This document shows positions 38,584 to 47,179 of a stretch of DNA of 64,000 nucleotides, one piece after another. Every line of letters starts with the position of its first letter. Position 1 is the stretch's first letter. Position numbers and translations under genes: made by a program. Below the pieces are notes generated by a model, which was not told where the DNA came from, ran no database searches, and saw nothing but the letters and a program-made list of their open reading frames with translations. This DNA comes from Geobacillus thermoleovorans (GTDB taxonomy: Bacteria > Bacillota > Bacilli > Bacillales > Anoxybacillaceae): assembly GCF_001610955.1 (NCBI RefSeq), contig NZ_CP014335.1, positions 3,295,001-3,359,000 on the forward strand. The letters are read 5' to 3'.

Positions 38584-38741
38584 AGCTGTTCCGCCTTTCT
38601 AATGAAAGATTGTTTTCCCTCATTCATTAATAATAATGGGAATGTTCCCCGACAACAAATTACTAATGTATGTCAGCCACTTCACTCGACAGAACCGGTC
38701 AATGGGGAGCGCTACCGACAAGACCCGCATCCAAGCCGGAG

Positions 38742-38838
38742 AACCGCTTCTTGTTCTTTGGCGCAAACAAGGACAAGCGGTTTAAAGGAGTTCTGTTGAT
38801 CAAGAATCCCTGTGGAGAAGGCCGTTCCACGGGGATTC
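38742..38838. other. Two hairpins downstream of ywdI
   Basis: AACCGCTT (38742-38749) pairs with AAGCGGTT (38775-38782), with CTTGTT/AACAAG inside. GAATCCC-TGTGGA (38804-38816) pairs with TTCCAC-GGGGATTC. Neither has a U-run. They fill part of the 267-bp gap between ywdK and ywdI. Confidence 0.55.
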
Positions 38839-38850
38839 GCTGTCCCACTC

Positions 38851-39150
38851 TCAGAAATCCAGCAACGACTCTCCGTTCGCCTCATCGTCAATGTCAGGGG
38901 AGCGTCCCCCGACAGAAACGGCTCCAAGCGAAAGCCCGCCAGCAACCGAAATCGGCCCGCCGACGACAAGCGGCCCGGCTGCGGCAGACGAAGCGGACGG
39001 CTGCGGATGGCTTGTTGCCTCCAACATCAAATCGCATAAAACGCGAATGGCGGCGACGTGTTCACGCACCCGCTGCAGGTCGTTCGTGGACCTCGCTTTC
39101 CGCAGCTCATCTTCCATCTTGGCGATAACGGCCGCAAACGAGATGGACAT
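38851..39150 (-). CDS. ywdI: DUF5327 family protein YwdI
   Basis: A 99-aa protein with a conserved N-terminal helix pair (SISFAAVIAKMEDELRKARS then LQRVREHVAAIRVLCDLML) and a variable Ser/Ala/Gly-rich tail. This matches the small YwdI family beside ung in Bacilli; the role is unknown. The start at the second of two tandem ATGs is 8 bp from GGAGG. It follows the ung stop by 13 bp, so the two are probably co-expressed. Confidence 0.82.
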   Translation of the reverse strand: MSISFAAVIAKMEDELRKARSTNDLQRVREHVAAIRVLCDLMLEATSHPQPSASSAAAGPLVVGGPISVAGGLSLGAVSVGGRSPDIDDEANGESLLDF

Positions 39151-39163
39151 CATTCTCTCCTCC

Positions 39164-39853
39164 TTATTCAGCACGGACGCCGATGTTTTCGATTTGCCAG
39201 TCGATCGGTTCGCGTCCGCATTTCATCAAAAACGCGTTCGTCCGCGAAAACGGGCGATGGCCGAAAAAGCCGCGCGCGGCGGAAAACGGGCTCGGGTGCG
39301 GCGCTTCAATAATCAGATGGCGCGGATTCGTAATCCGTTCTTTTTTCTCCTGAGCGTTCCGGCCCCAAAGCAAAAAGACGACCGGATCGTCTTTTTCATT
39401 GACGAGTTCAATGACGCGGTCGGTGAATTGTTCCCACCCTTTGCCGCGGTGGGAGTTCGCCTGGCCGCGGCGGACGGTCAGCACCGTGTTTAACAATAAC
39501 ACCCCTTGCTCGGCCCATTTCACGAGATAGCCGTTATCTGGTATGTAGCAGCCAAGGTCATCATGCAGCTCTTTGAAGATGTTGACTAATGACGGCGGCA
39601 CCGGTACGCCGGGCTTGACGGAAAAACTCAACCCGTGCGCCTGCCCCGGGCCGTGGTACGGATCTTGCCCGAGCAGCACGACTTTGACGTTTGCATACGG
39701 TGTATAATGAAGGGCGTTGAAAATATCGTGCATATCCGGATAAATCGTCCGCGTTCGGTACTCCACTTTTAAAAATTCGCGCAGCTTCAAGTAGTATGGT
39801 TTTTGAAACTCCTCTTCAAGCAGCGGAGCCCAGTCGTTTTTGAGAATCGGCAT
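39164..39853 (-). CDS. ung: Uracil-DNA glycosylase
   Basis: A 229-aa family 1 uracil-DNA glycosylase that removes uracil from DNA. Motif [21 protein letters not shown] (catalytic Asp) and motif [19 protein letters not shown] (catalytic His) are intact. Start [12 protein letters not shown] follows AAAGGAG; a longer in-frame extension lacks a site. Confidence 0.97.
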   Translation of the reverse strand: MPILKNDWAPLLEEEFQKPYYLKLREFLKVEYRTRTIYPDMHDIFNALHYTPYANVKVVLLGQDPYHGPGQAHGLSFSVKPGVPVPPSLVNIFKELHDDLGCYIPDNGYLVKWAEQGVLLLNTVLTVRRGQANSHRGKGWEQFTDRVIELVNEKDDPVVFLLWGRNAQEKKERITNPRHLIIEAPHPSPFSAARGFFGHRPFSRTNAFLMKCGREPIDWQIENIGVRAE

Positions 39854-40022
39854 TGCGAGCAACTCCTTTGCCATCGGCTTTTTCCTTTTATCATTGTAAC
39901 CAAAAAGACCCCAGCGTCAAAGCGAAGTGAATGTTCAGATTGAGGCAACCACAGCGAAACCTGTTTCCCCAACAGGAAATGCGCCAATCCCCTGCCTCAG
40001 CCATCAAAAATTGAGGGAAAGA

Positions 40023-40406
40023 TCAAAATATCCACGAAATCAACCAGCGGAGCAGCCAGACGCCAAGCAACACGTATAAAAAAATGATCAGCGCCCCAGC
40101 GGCCCAATTCGTCGGTTTGCCTTGCTTGGCGAGCTCTTCCGCCCGCGCCCGGTGTTCGGCGACGATGTCTTTCGGCAGCCATTTCAGCGCCAAGTAAATG
40201 CCTAGCGGCACAAGCAACAAATCATCGATATACCCAAGAACCGGAACGAAATCGGGAATCAAATCGATCGGGCTGAACGCATACGCCGCAACGCCAAGCA
40301 TAAAGAGCCGCAGCCAGACAGAGATGCGCCGATCGCGGCTGGCCGAATACAAGACAAAAATTTCCCGTTTCAGCGCCCTTGCCCATTCTTTCCACTTTGT
40401 GAACAT
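40023..40406 (-). CDS. DUF1232 (YkvA) membrane protein
   Basis: A 127-aa protein with the YkvA core YAFSPIDLIPDFVPVLGYID, followed by a second short hydrophobic stretch and a C-terminal membrane helix (GALIIFLYVLLGVWLLRWLI). DUF1232 proteins are widespread; the function is not firmly known. The ATG at 40406 follows AGGGGAACG. Divergent from rsbV, whose sigma-B promoter lies just upstream of this gene. Confidence 0.88.
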   Translation of the reverse strand: MFTKWKEWARALKREIFVLYSASRDRRISVWLRLFMLGVAAYAFSPIDLIPDFVPVLGYIDDLLLVPLGIYLALKWLPKDIVAEHRARAEELAKQGKPTNWAAGALIIFLYVLLGVWLLRWLISWIF

Positions 40407-40427
40407 CGCGTTCCCCTGCCCTTTCCT

Positions 40428-40454
40428 GTTTCATATAGTATAAAATATGGGTAT
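40428..40454 (+). promoter_or_regulatory. Sigma-B promoter for rsbV-rsbW-sigB
   Basis: GTTTCA (40428-40433), a 15-bp spacer and GGGTAT (40449-40454) match the sigma-B consensus GTTTAA and GGGTAT at 11 of 12 positions, about 80 bp upstream of rsbV. It implies autoregulation of the operon. Confidence 0.82.
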
Positions 40455-40534
40455 AGGAGTGTAAACATTGCAAGGTGGACAACCTTCCCGCACCATCATC
40501 CAGCTAACTCATTGATTATGTGAGGTGAACGGCT

Positions 40535-40885
40535 ATGGACAGGAAACGATTTCATATCGTGCATGATGAACAGCCGGATCGGCATGTTGTATACATAAAA
40601 GGGGAGCTTGATCTAGCGACGGCCGAACAGTTTCAACGCGCCGTCGAGCCGCTCGCTGGCGATGCGTCGAAGCCGCTCGTCATCCGCCTTGAAGAGTTGT
40701 CGTATATCGACAGCACCGGCATCGGGATGTTTGTCGCACTGCTGAAAACACGCAAAAAACAAGAAGCGCCGTTTATGATTGAGAACGTGCCGCCGAAAGT
40801 CCAACGCTTGTTTGATTTAACCGGCGTATCCTACTTGTTTTCGACAATGAATGACACGACAGAAAGGATCGAGGGGCAATCATGA
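40535..40885 (+). CDS. rsbV: Anti-anti-sigma factor RsbV
   Basis: A 116-aa STAS-domain protein. YIDSTGIGMFVALLKTRKKQ holds the phospho-acceptor Ser (about residue 57). Unphosphorylated RsbV binds RsbW and frees sigma-B; RsbW phosphorylates it, and a PP2C phosphatase reverses this. The ATG follows GTGAGGTG. The stop overlaps the rsbW start as ATGA, giving translational coupling. Confidence 0.95.
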   Translation: MDRKRFHIVHDEQPDRHVVYIKGELDLATAEQFQRAVEPLAGDASKPLVIRLEELSYIDSTGIGMFVALLKTRKKQEAPFMIENVPPKVQRLFDLTGVSYLFSTMNDTTERIEGQS

Positions 40886-41370
40886 AAGAGCATGAAACCG
40901 TCGTACAGCTGTCGATTCCTGCTGATGCGCAGTTTATCGATGTCGCTCGTTTGACGCTATACGGGCTGGCCGCCAAGATGGGATTTTCCTATGAAGAGAT
41001 TGAAGATATGAAAGTGGCCATCTCAGAAGCGTGCAACAACGCTGTTTTGCATGCGTACAACGGAAGGGGCGGCGTCATTCATCTTCGCTTTGAGATGCGC
41101 GCCGATGCACTTTCAATCATCATTAAAGACGAGGGCAAAGGGTTTGATTACAAACGGGTGGCCAAGCAAGCAGCGCCCCTGTCCGCGAAGCCGCTTGAAG
41201 ACGTCAAAGCTGGCGGCCTCGGCCTGTTTTTGATGGAAGCGCTCATGGACGATGTCACCGTCACCACAAAGGGCGGAACGGAAGTCCGCCTGACGAAATT
41301 CCGCCATCGCGGCGAAGGAGAGCATGCCCATGACTGTATATCCCCCTCCTCTGTCCAAGAGCAAGCTTGA
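40882..41370 (+). CDS. rsbW: Anti-sigma-B factor and serine kinase RsbW
   Basis: A 162-aa GHKL kinase. N-box KVAISEACNNAVLHAY, G1 box IIIKDEGKGFDY and G2 box AGGLGLFLMEALMDDV are visible. RsbW sequesters sigma-B and phosphorylates RsbV when ATP is ample. It overlaps both rsbV (4 bp) and sigB (about 40 bp), a tight operon. Confidence 0.95.
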   Translation: MKEHETVVQLSIPADAQFIDVARLTLYGLAAKMGFSYEEIEDMKVAISEACNNAVLHAYNGRGGVIHLRFEMRADALSIIIKDEGKGFDYKRVAKQAAPLSAKPLEDVKAGGLGLFLMEALMDDVTVTTKGGTEVRLTKFRHRGEGEHAHDCISPSSVQEQA

Positions 41371-42100
41371 CGCCCTCATTTCCGCCTATCAACAAACAAA
41401 AACGGAAGAAGCGGCGACCGCCTTGCTCGTGCGCTTCGAGCCGCTCATTGCGGCCGCAGCGAAAAAAATGGCGCGCAGCCGCCCTGACTTTTACGAAGAC
41501 TTGTTTCAGATCGGACGGCTGTCGTTTTTGCGCCTCCTCGATCATTATGACCCGAGCCAAGGTGCAAGCTTTGAGTCATACGCCATGAAAAGCTTGATCG
41601 GCTATATGAAAAACTATTTGCGCGACAAAGCATGGTACATCCAAGTACCGCGCAAGGTGAAAGAAAAAGGAAGCAAAGTGCAGCAGGCGATCGATGAGCT
41701 GACCGTCAAGCTCGAGCGTTCGCCGACGCTCGATGAGATCGCCGGCCACTTAGGCTTATCGGTCGAAGAAACGATCGAAATTTTGGCCGGACGGGACCAT
41801 TACCAAGCCGTTTCGCTCGATGCCCCGGTGCAAGATGGGGAAAAGGATGCGACGACGATCGGTGAATTCGTCGCTGATGAAGCGAACGAAATCGAGTCAC
41901 TGATCGAGCGAATGGATTTAGAGCAGGCGATCGGCAAACTGAGCGAGCAAGAACAAATCGTCATCGACGCCATCTTCCGGCGCGGGGAAACGCAGCGCTC
42001 GTTAGCCGAGAGGCTCGGCGTCTCGCAAATGACAATCAGCCGCATTCAAAAGCGGGCCATCGCGAAATTGAAGCGGCAGCTCGCCGCCTATTCGCCATAA
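41330..42100 (+). CDS. sigB: General stress sigma factor SigB
   Basis: A 256-aa sigma-70 family group 3 factor. Region 2 is DLFQIGRLSFLRLLDHYDPS followed by the FESYAMKSLIGYMKNYLRDK segment; region 3 follows IQVPRKVKEKG; region 4 is ETQRSLAERLGVSQMTISRI. The start MTVYPPPLSKSK at the second ATG is 9 bp from GGAG within rsbW. No rsbX follows: the next gene is a convergent PP2C phosphatase, and rsbR/S/T/U are not in the window. Confidence 0.95.
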   Translation: MTVYPPPLSKSKLDALISAYQQTKTEEAATALLVRFEPLIAAAAKKMARSRPDFYEDLFQIGRLSFLRLLDHYDPSQGASFESYAMKSLIGYMKNYLRDKAWYIQVPRKVKEKGSKVQQAIDELTVKLERSPTLDEIAGHLGLSVEETIEILAGRDHYQAVSLDAPVQDGEKDATTIGEFVADEANEIESLIERMDLEQAIGKLSEQEQIVIDAIFRRGETQRSLAERLGVSQMTISRIQKRAIAKLKRQLAAYSP

Positions 42101-42149
42101 CGGTCAAACATCGCGCCGCCTTACGCATCAAGCGGTCGAACTGCCCATG

Positions 42150-44060
42150 CTAGCGGCGGCGCAGCAGCAACAACGTCTGGTCATCTTTTTGTTCGTATTG
42201 ATGATACGCTTGAATATGCTCGTACAACTCGCGCACGATCTCCGGCGCCGGCTGATCAAGGTTGACGCGGGCGACCATCGCGGCGAGAACGGAAAAGTCA
42301 TCGTCCGCCTCTTCGGTACGCTTTTCCGTCACCCCGTCGGTGTACAGCAGCACAAAATCGCCTGGTTCAAGCACAACCGATTTGGTCTCAAATGAAAATT
42401 GCGGAAACAAGCCGAGCGCGCAGCCTTTGGCGCCTAGCGGCACGCATTGCTTCGTTTTCGCCCGATACCAAAGCGCCGGTTCGTGTCCAGCGCACGCGTA
42501 CGAGAACGTATGTGTTTTTTCGTTGTAATTGCCGACAAACATCGTGACAAACATCGACGGCTCCGTGTAGTCGTAGGCGAATCGGTTCAGCAGGTCAAGA
42601 TATACGTGCGGCTGTGTTCCGTAATGGACGGTCCGGTCCAGAATAAATTTCATCAGCGTCATGAGCATCGCCGCTGGAATGCCTTTTCCCGATACATCGG
42701 CAATGCCGACGGACACCGATGTTTGATGGACAGCAAAGTGATAAAAATCGCCGCTCAACACTCGGGCAGGGACGCTGAGGACACCGATGTCGATGTACGA
42801 AGGCAAGTTCACTTTCGAAGATGTCTGCAAAAGCGACCGCTGCATATTTGCGGCAAGCGACAGTTCAAAGTCGAGTTGTTCGCGTTCACGCTCAAGCCGC
42901 TCTTTCTCTTTTTTCTCCGTCATGTCGCGCAAGACGGCGACAAGCCCCGCCAGCGCACCGTTTTCCAACACCGGCGCCAGCGTATAACCGACTGGCAGGC
43001 AGACGCCGTCGCGGCGGCGAAACGGCTCCTCCTCGACGCGAATCACCTCGCCGCTTTTCAGCCGTTTGACGACGCGCCGCAGCTGCTTCCAATCCCACTT
43101 GTCGCCGTCTGGCCCCGCGAGCGAGACAAACGAAAACAGTGGCTTGCCTTTCGCCTCTTCCAAAGTGGCGCCGATCAACCGGCTCGCCTCCGGATTCATC
43201 CAAACGATTTGCCCGTCGCGATTCACCATCAGCAATCCTTCTCCAAGGGCATTCGCCATCATCTCGAGCTGTTGTTCACGGTGCTTCAGCTCCACGTACG
43301 GCTTTTCCACCGTTTCCATATACATGGCACGCACGACATACAAAAATCCAGCCATTTCATAAAGCTGCCCCCATAGCCCGTACCCGCTGCCAAGCATGAG
43401 CAACCATTGACCGAGGGCAAATAATAGAAGCGCCATAGACCAGTATAGGGAAGCGGGAGCCCTCCCTTGCCGAAAACGCCGCCATGCGAACACGGCCGCC
43501 GCTGCATCAAGCAAACCGACCGCTCCTTCCCCTGCGCGCCACCAAAACGGCCAGCGGCTCGTCCCATGCGCCGGCCAAAACGGGGACGTGATGTGGATGA
43601 ACAAACTAACAGCCGCCGTATACAAAAACGCGGCCAAAAACGCCTGCCAGCGTTGCCCGCTTTGCCGTTCCATCACCTCATCGGGCCGTGAAAAGAGAAA
43701 GAGCAGCCCCCAAGCAAGCGTAAAGCGGGCAGCGAGCGAAAATAGCGCCGCCAAAACGTCATCCTCTGTGAAGGAAAGGACAAAGTGAACAGAAAAGAGC
43801 GCCCCCGCAGAAAAAAACAACGCCCCCATCATGAGCCGCTCGGTTGACAGCGTATGCGGAAATACAGCCCATCCTTGCAAGGCGACAAGCCAACAGACGA
43901 CGACAGCGGCAAACCCTAAAGAAAGATGAATAGGATGATAGAATTCGGGTAAAAGCAGCAGCTGACCGCCAGCGAACAGAAGCACGCCAAACAGCCCGGC
44001 CGCCAGCGTTGCCGCCATGCCGTGCCAACGCGCTGGCTGATATCGTTGATCCTTGTTCAC
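42150..44060 (-). CDS. Membrane-anchored PAS-PP2C (SpoIIE-type) phosphatase beside sigB
   Basis: A 636-aa sensor phosphatase. Residues about 15-260 hold seven or eight hydrophobic helices of a MASE-like input domain. A PAS domain follows (MMANALGEGLLMVNRDGQIV ... ENGALAGLVAVLRDMTEKKE), then a short coiled coil, then a SpoIIE/PP2C domain with SGDFYHF, GIADVSGKGIPAAML and LLYTDGVTE and final DDQTLLLL. PP2C proteins of this class dephosphorylate anti-anti-sigma factors, so RsbV-P is the likely substrate. The GTG at 44060 has GGAGGT 9 bp upstream. It faces sigB tail to tail, 49 bp away. The sensed signal is unknown. Confidence 0.88.
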   Translation of the reverse strand: MNKDQRYQPARWHGMAATLAAGLFGVLLFAGGQLLLLPEFYHPIHLSLGFAAVVVCWLVALQGWAVFPHTLSTERLMMGALFFSAGALFSVHFVLSFTEDDVLAALFSLAARFTLAWGLLFLFSRPDEVMERQSGQRWQAFLAAFLYTAAVSLFIHITSPFWPAHGTSRWPFWWRAGEGAVGLLDAAAAVFAWRRFRQGRAPASLYWSMALLLFALGQWLLMLGSGYGLWGQLYEMAGFLYVVRAMYMETVEKPYVELKHREQQLEMMANALGEGLLMVNRDGQIVWMNPEASRLIGATLEEAKGKPLFSFVSLAGPDGDKWDWKQLRRVVKRLKSGEVIRVEEEPFRRRDGVCLPVGYTLAPVLENGALAGLVAVLRDMTEKKEKERLEREREQLDFELSLAANMQRSLLQTSSKVNLPSYIDIGVLSVPARVLSGDFYHFAVHQTSVSVGIADVSGKGIPAAMLMTLMKFILDRTVHYGTQPHVYLDLLNRFAYDYTEPSMFVTMFVGNYNEKTHTFSYACAGHEPALWYRAKTKQCVPLGAKGCALGLFPQFSFETKSVVLEPGDFVLLYTDGVTEKRTEEADDDFSVLAAMVARVNLDQPAPEIVRELYEHIQAYHQYEQKDDQTLLLLRRR

Positions 44061-44180
44061 AAATGGTGAACCTCCACTCCTCACGGCTATATGGCTTATT
44101 ATACCATACGTTGGACATCAATCGCATACGAACGTCGCCGCCTCCTCATTTTCGCTTCCGCCGCCGGAACAACAAAAAGA

Positions 44181-44202
44181 ACGCTCTCTAAACAGAGAGC
44201 GT
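44181..44202 (-). terminator. Terminator downstream of azoR
   Basis: ACGCTCTC pairs with GAGAGCGT around TAAACA; a T-run follows on the minus strand. Between it and azoR, two similar 27-bp segments (about 44213 and 44279, sharing TCATTTC..CATG and GAAATCG) flank a GC-rich palindrome. Confidence 0.8.
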
Positions 44203-44328
44203 CCTCAACCGCGGTCATTTCCCATGCAATTTTGAAATCGACATCATGAGGCCGGCCGCGCCGGCGGAGACGGTGAAGCGTCATTTCTCATGACATTTCG
44301 AAATCGCCAACCTATTCAAAGCGTCTCA

Positions 44329-44964
44329 TTAGAACGTGTGAGCCAAGTCTTTCGCTCGGGCGATGGCGTTCGCTTTTATTTCTTCCGCCTTTTCCGGCAT
44401 CGCCGCATGCCCTTCGACAAACAGTCCTTCAAACGACGGCACGCCGAAAAACTGCATAATGACACTTAAATACCGATGTCCCATCTCCATTTGTGCCGCC
44501 GGGCCTTCCGAATAAAATCCGCCGCGCGCCTGAATATGGAGCGCTTTTTTATCGGTGAGCAGCCCGATCGGCCCTTGTTCTGTATACTTGAACGTTTTTC
44601 CGGCCACCGCCACGGCGTCAATGTACGCTTTCAATACGGGCGGGAAAGAAAAGTTCCACATTGGCGTCACAAAGACATATTTATCGGCGGAAATAAACTG
44701 TTCGCACAGTTCGTTCATCCGCCCGACTTTCGCTTTTTCTTCATCAGACAGCTCTTCAAACGATTTCCCGGAGCGAAGTTTGCCCCAACCGCTGAATACG
44801 TCAACATCGATTTCCGGAATGTATTCTTTATATAAATCGAGATGGATCACCTCATGGTCCGGATGCACTTGTTTGTACGTCTCAATGAACGCCTTTCCAA
44901 CCGCCATGCTGTACGATTGCGTGTCGTCGTGAGGATGGGCGGTGATGTACAATACTTTCGTCAT
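44329..44964 (-). CDS. azoR: FMN-dependent NADH-azoreductase / quinone reductase AzoR
   Basis: A 211-aa flavodoxin-like reductase that reduces azo dyes and quinones with NADH, protecting from electrophilic stress. [20 protein letters not shown] is the phosphate-binding strand-loop, and [20 protein letters not shown] with [16 protein letters not shown] contact FMN. ATG at 44964 follows AAAGGGAG; an in-frame extension upstream is not supported. Single gene with its own terminator. Confidence 0.94.
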   Translation of the reverse strand: MTKVLYITAHPHDDTQSYSMAVGKAFIETYKQVHPDHEVIHLDLYKEYIPEIDVDVFSGWGKLRSGKSFEELSDEEKAKVGRMNELCEQFISADKYVFVTPMWNFSFPPVLKAYIDAVAVAGKTFKYTEQGPIGLLTDKKALHIQARGGFYSEGPAAQMEMGHRYLSVIMQFFGVPSFEGLFVEGHAAMPEKAEEIKANAIARAKDLAHTF

Positions 44965-45114
44965 GATGCATACTCCCTTTCTTGATGATCTGAGCATTTT
45001 AGTGTTTGCCATTTTTAAACATGACATGCATTTTACCTCTACTTCAAATATCTCGAACAAGAGATAATTATAGAAAGATGATGCGAATTTGGCAAATCAT
45101 TTGCCCAAAAAAAA

Positions 45115-45139
45115 ATTGCCCTTGAGGCAATTGGCGTGC
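45115..45139 (-). terminator. Terminator of the 49-aa gene
   Basis: ATTGCC pairs with GGCAAT around CTTGA and continues as a run of nine T on the minus strand. Confidence 0.85.
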
Positions 45140-45146
45140 GGATCGG

Positions 45147-45296
45147 TTATTCGCTTTGTTCAACAGCAAACGGATTGCCGCTAATTTGTTTTCTTATTTC
45201 ATCCGTCAACGTAAACGGTTCGTTTTTCGCGGCGTTTTCGCCGGCGTCACTAGGCTGATGGCCACTGCCATCGTAATAGATCGGTTTTCCTTCCAT
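45147..45296 (-). CDS. 49-aa small hydrophilic protein, unrecognised
   Basis: An acidic 49-residue ORF opening MEGKPIYYDGSGHQPSDAGE and ending NPFAVEQSE. Support: ATG with AAGGGGG about 10 bp upstream, immediately followed by an intrinsic terminator on the same strand, and codon use like its neighbours. No membrane segment or signal peptide. I do not recognise a family. Size and hydrophilicity could suit a sporulation or stress peptide, but there is no direct evidence. Confidence 0.72.
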   Translation of the reverse strand: MEGKPIYYDGSGHQPSDAGENAAKNEPFTLTDEIRKQISGNPFAVEQSE

Positions 45297-45504
45297 GATG
45301 GCTAACCCCCTTGATTCGTGCAGGATGCAGGAACTAGTCTATGCTTCTATTTTACCATTTATGCGGCGGAAATTCGATGGTTTTTTGAAATTTTAACTAT
45401 AAAAGCGGTTCCGTTTCCAGACTTTTTTCAATCGCCTGCTTCCTTGTTTGGCAAAAAAGCCGATAAAAAACCGGGGCCTCACGAATGCCCCGGCGTTCCC
45501 GTCA

Positions 45505-46887
45505 TCAAAAAGCGATTTTTTCATCCAAAAAGGCTTTGAGCTCCCCAATCGGCAACCGCACTTGTTCCATCGTGTCGCGGTCGCGCACGGTCACTTGGCC
45601 GTCTTGTTCAGACTCGAAATCGTATGTGATGCAAAACGGCGTGCCGATTTCATCTTGGCGGCGATACCGCTTGCCGATCGAGCCGGTTTCATCATAGTCG
45701 ACCATGAAATGTTTCGCCAGCTCTTCGTAAATGCGGCGCGCCCCATCAGCGAGCTTTTTCGACAACGGCAAGACAGCCGCTTTGTACGGTGCAAGCGCCG
45801 GATGCAAATGCATCACCGTCCGGGTCGTGCCGTCTTCCAGCTCTTCTTCGTCATAGGCGTCGATCATAAACGCCAACGTGACGCGGTCAGCGCCAAGCGA
45901 CGGCTCAATGCAGTACGGGATGTAGCGTTCATTCGTTTCTTGGTCGAGATAATGGAAGTCCTCGCCCGAGTATTCCATATGCCGCTTTAAGTCGTAATCC
46001 GTGCGCGACGCGATGCCCCACAGCTCGCCCCAGCCGAACGGGAAATGGTACTCGATGTCAGTCGTGGCGTTGCTGTAGTGGGACAATTCTTCCTTCGCAT
46101 GGTCGCGCAGGCGGATGTTGTCCTCCTTCATGCCAAGCGACAGCAGCCACTCCTTGCAAAACTGCTTCCAATACTCAAGCCATTGCAGCTCTTCGCCCGG
46201 TTTGCAGAAAAACTCGAGCTCCATCTGTTCAAATTCGCGCGTGCGGAACGTAAAGTTGCCCGGCGTAATTTCATTGCGAAAACTTTTGCCGATTTGCGCG
46301 ATGCCAAACGGCAATTTTTTGCGCATCGTGCGCTGGACGTTTTTGAAGTTGACGAAAATGCCTTGCGCTGTCTCTGGGCGCAAATAAATTTCGTTGGCGC
46401 TCGACTCGGTGACGCCTTGGTACGTTTTGAACATTAAGTTGAACTGGCGAACGTTCGTGAAATCGCGGCTGCCGCATTCCGGACAGGCGATGTCGTATTC
46501 CTTGATGAGTTCATCCATCTTGGCAAGCGGCAAACCGTCGACGATCATCTCGATCCCTTTTTCCTCGAGCGCCTTCTCAATCAACTTATCGGCGCGATGA
46601 CGCGCTTTGCACTGTTTGCAGTCGACCATCGGATCGTTGAAGTTGCCTAAGTGGCCGGACGCTTCCCACGTTCTCGGGTTCATTAAAATGGCGGCGTCGA
46701 GCCCGACGTTGTACGGCGACTCTTGAACGAATTTTTTCCACCACGCCCGTTTAATGTTGTTTTTCAGCTCAACGCCAAGCGGGCCGTAATCCCATGTGTT
46801 CGCCAGCCCTCCGTAAATTTCCGACCCCGGAAAAACGAAGCCGCGATGCTTGGCATGTGCGACGATTTCTTCCATTGTGACAGCCAT
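45505..46887 (-). CDS. glyS: Glycyl-tRNA synthetase (dimeric class II type)
   Basis: A 460-aa class II synthetase of the single-subunit dimer type (archaeal/eukaryal GRS1-like), not the bacterial alpha2beta2 form. [20 protein letters not shown] opens motif 1; [14 protein letters not shown] and [20 protein letters not shown] cover motif 2; [12 protein letters not shown] is motif 3. A Cys4 zinc-like insert (CKQCKARH ... CPECGSRD) is present. ATG at 46887 chosen from AAGGAGG with 9-bp spacing. Controlled by an upstream T-box leader. Confidence 0.97.
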   Translation of the reverse strand: MAVTMEEIVAHAKHRGFVFPGSEIYGGLANTWDYGPLGVELKNNIKRAWWKKFVQESPYNVGLDAAILMNPRTWEASGHLGNFNDPMVDCKQCKARHRADKLIEKALEEKGIEMIVDGLPLAKMDELIKEYDIACPECGSRDFTNVRQFNLMFKTYQGVTESSANEIYLRPETAQGIFVNFKNVQRTMRKKLPFGIAQIGKSFRNEITPGNFTFRTREFEQMELEFFCKPGEELQWLEYWKQFCKEWLLSLGMKEDNIRLRDHAKEELSHYSNATTDIEYHFPFGWGELWGIASRTDYDLKRHMEYSGEDFHYLDQETNERYIPYCIEPSLGADRVTLAFMIDAYDEEELEDGTTRTVMHLHPALAPYKAAVLPLSKKLADGARRIYEELAKHFMVDYDETGSIGKRYRRQDEIGTPFCITYDFESEQDGQVTVRDRDTMEQVRLPIGELKAFLDEKIAF

Positions 46888-46923
46888 CGTGTTCATCCTC
46901 CTTCAATGTGATGTCCACCAATC

Positions 46924-47149
46924 AAAAACGCCCTCGCCCCTAGGCCTGACGCCTAGGGACGAGAGCGTAGCTCCCGCGGTTCCACCCTAGTTGATGCGCA
47001 AATCACGCATCCCCTTTTTGCCATTTCCGCTCCGGACTGCCGTTTCATTAACCATCTTCGCCGGGCTTCCACCGTCCCCGGCTCGCTTGGGAAGAGAGGG
47101 TTAACTACTATTGATCCGTCATCGCGATCCATATATGATTTTGTCCACT
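46924..47149 (-). promoter_or_regulatory. T-box leader of glyS
   Basis: On the minus strand the T-box sequence AGGGTGGAACCGCG (46975-46988) precedes a terminator with arms CGCTCTCGTCCCTAGGC and GCCTAGGGGCGAGGGCG and then TTTTT (about 46924-46967). A stem I region lies upstream with a plausible glycine specifier GGC at about 47039-47041. Uncharged tRNA-Gly would favour the antiterminator and expression. Confidence 0.93.
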
Positions 47150-47179
47150 ATCATAACAAACCCCAAAACCTTTTGTCAA
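47150..47179 (-). promoter_or_regulatory. glyS promoter overlapping the end of the glycosyltransferase gene
   Basis: TTGACA (47174-47179), an 18-bp spacer and TATGAT (47150-47155). The -35 hexamer overlaps the stop codon of the upstream gene. Confidence 0.82.
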
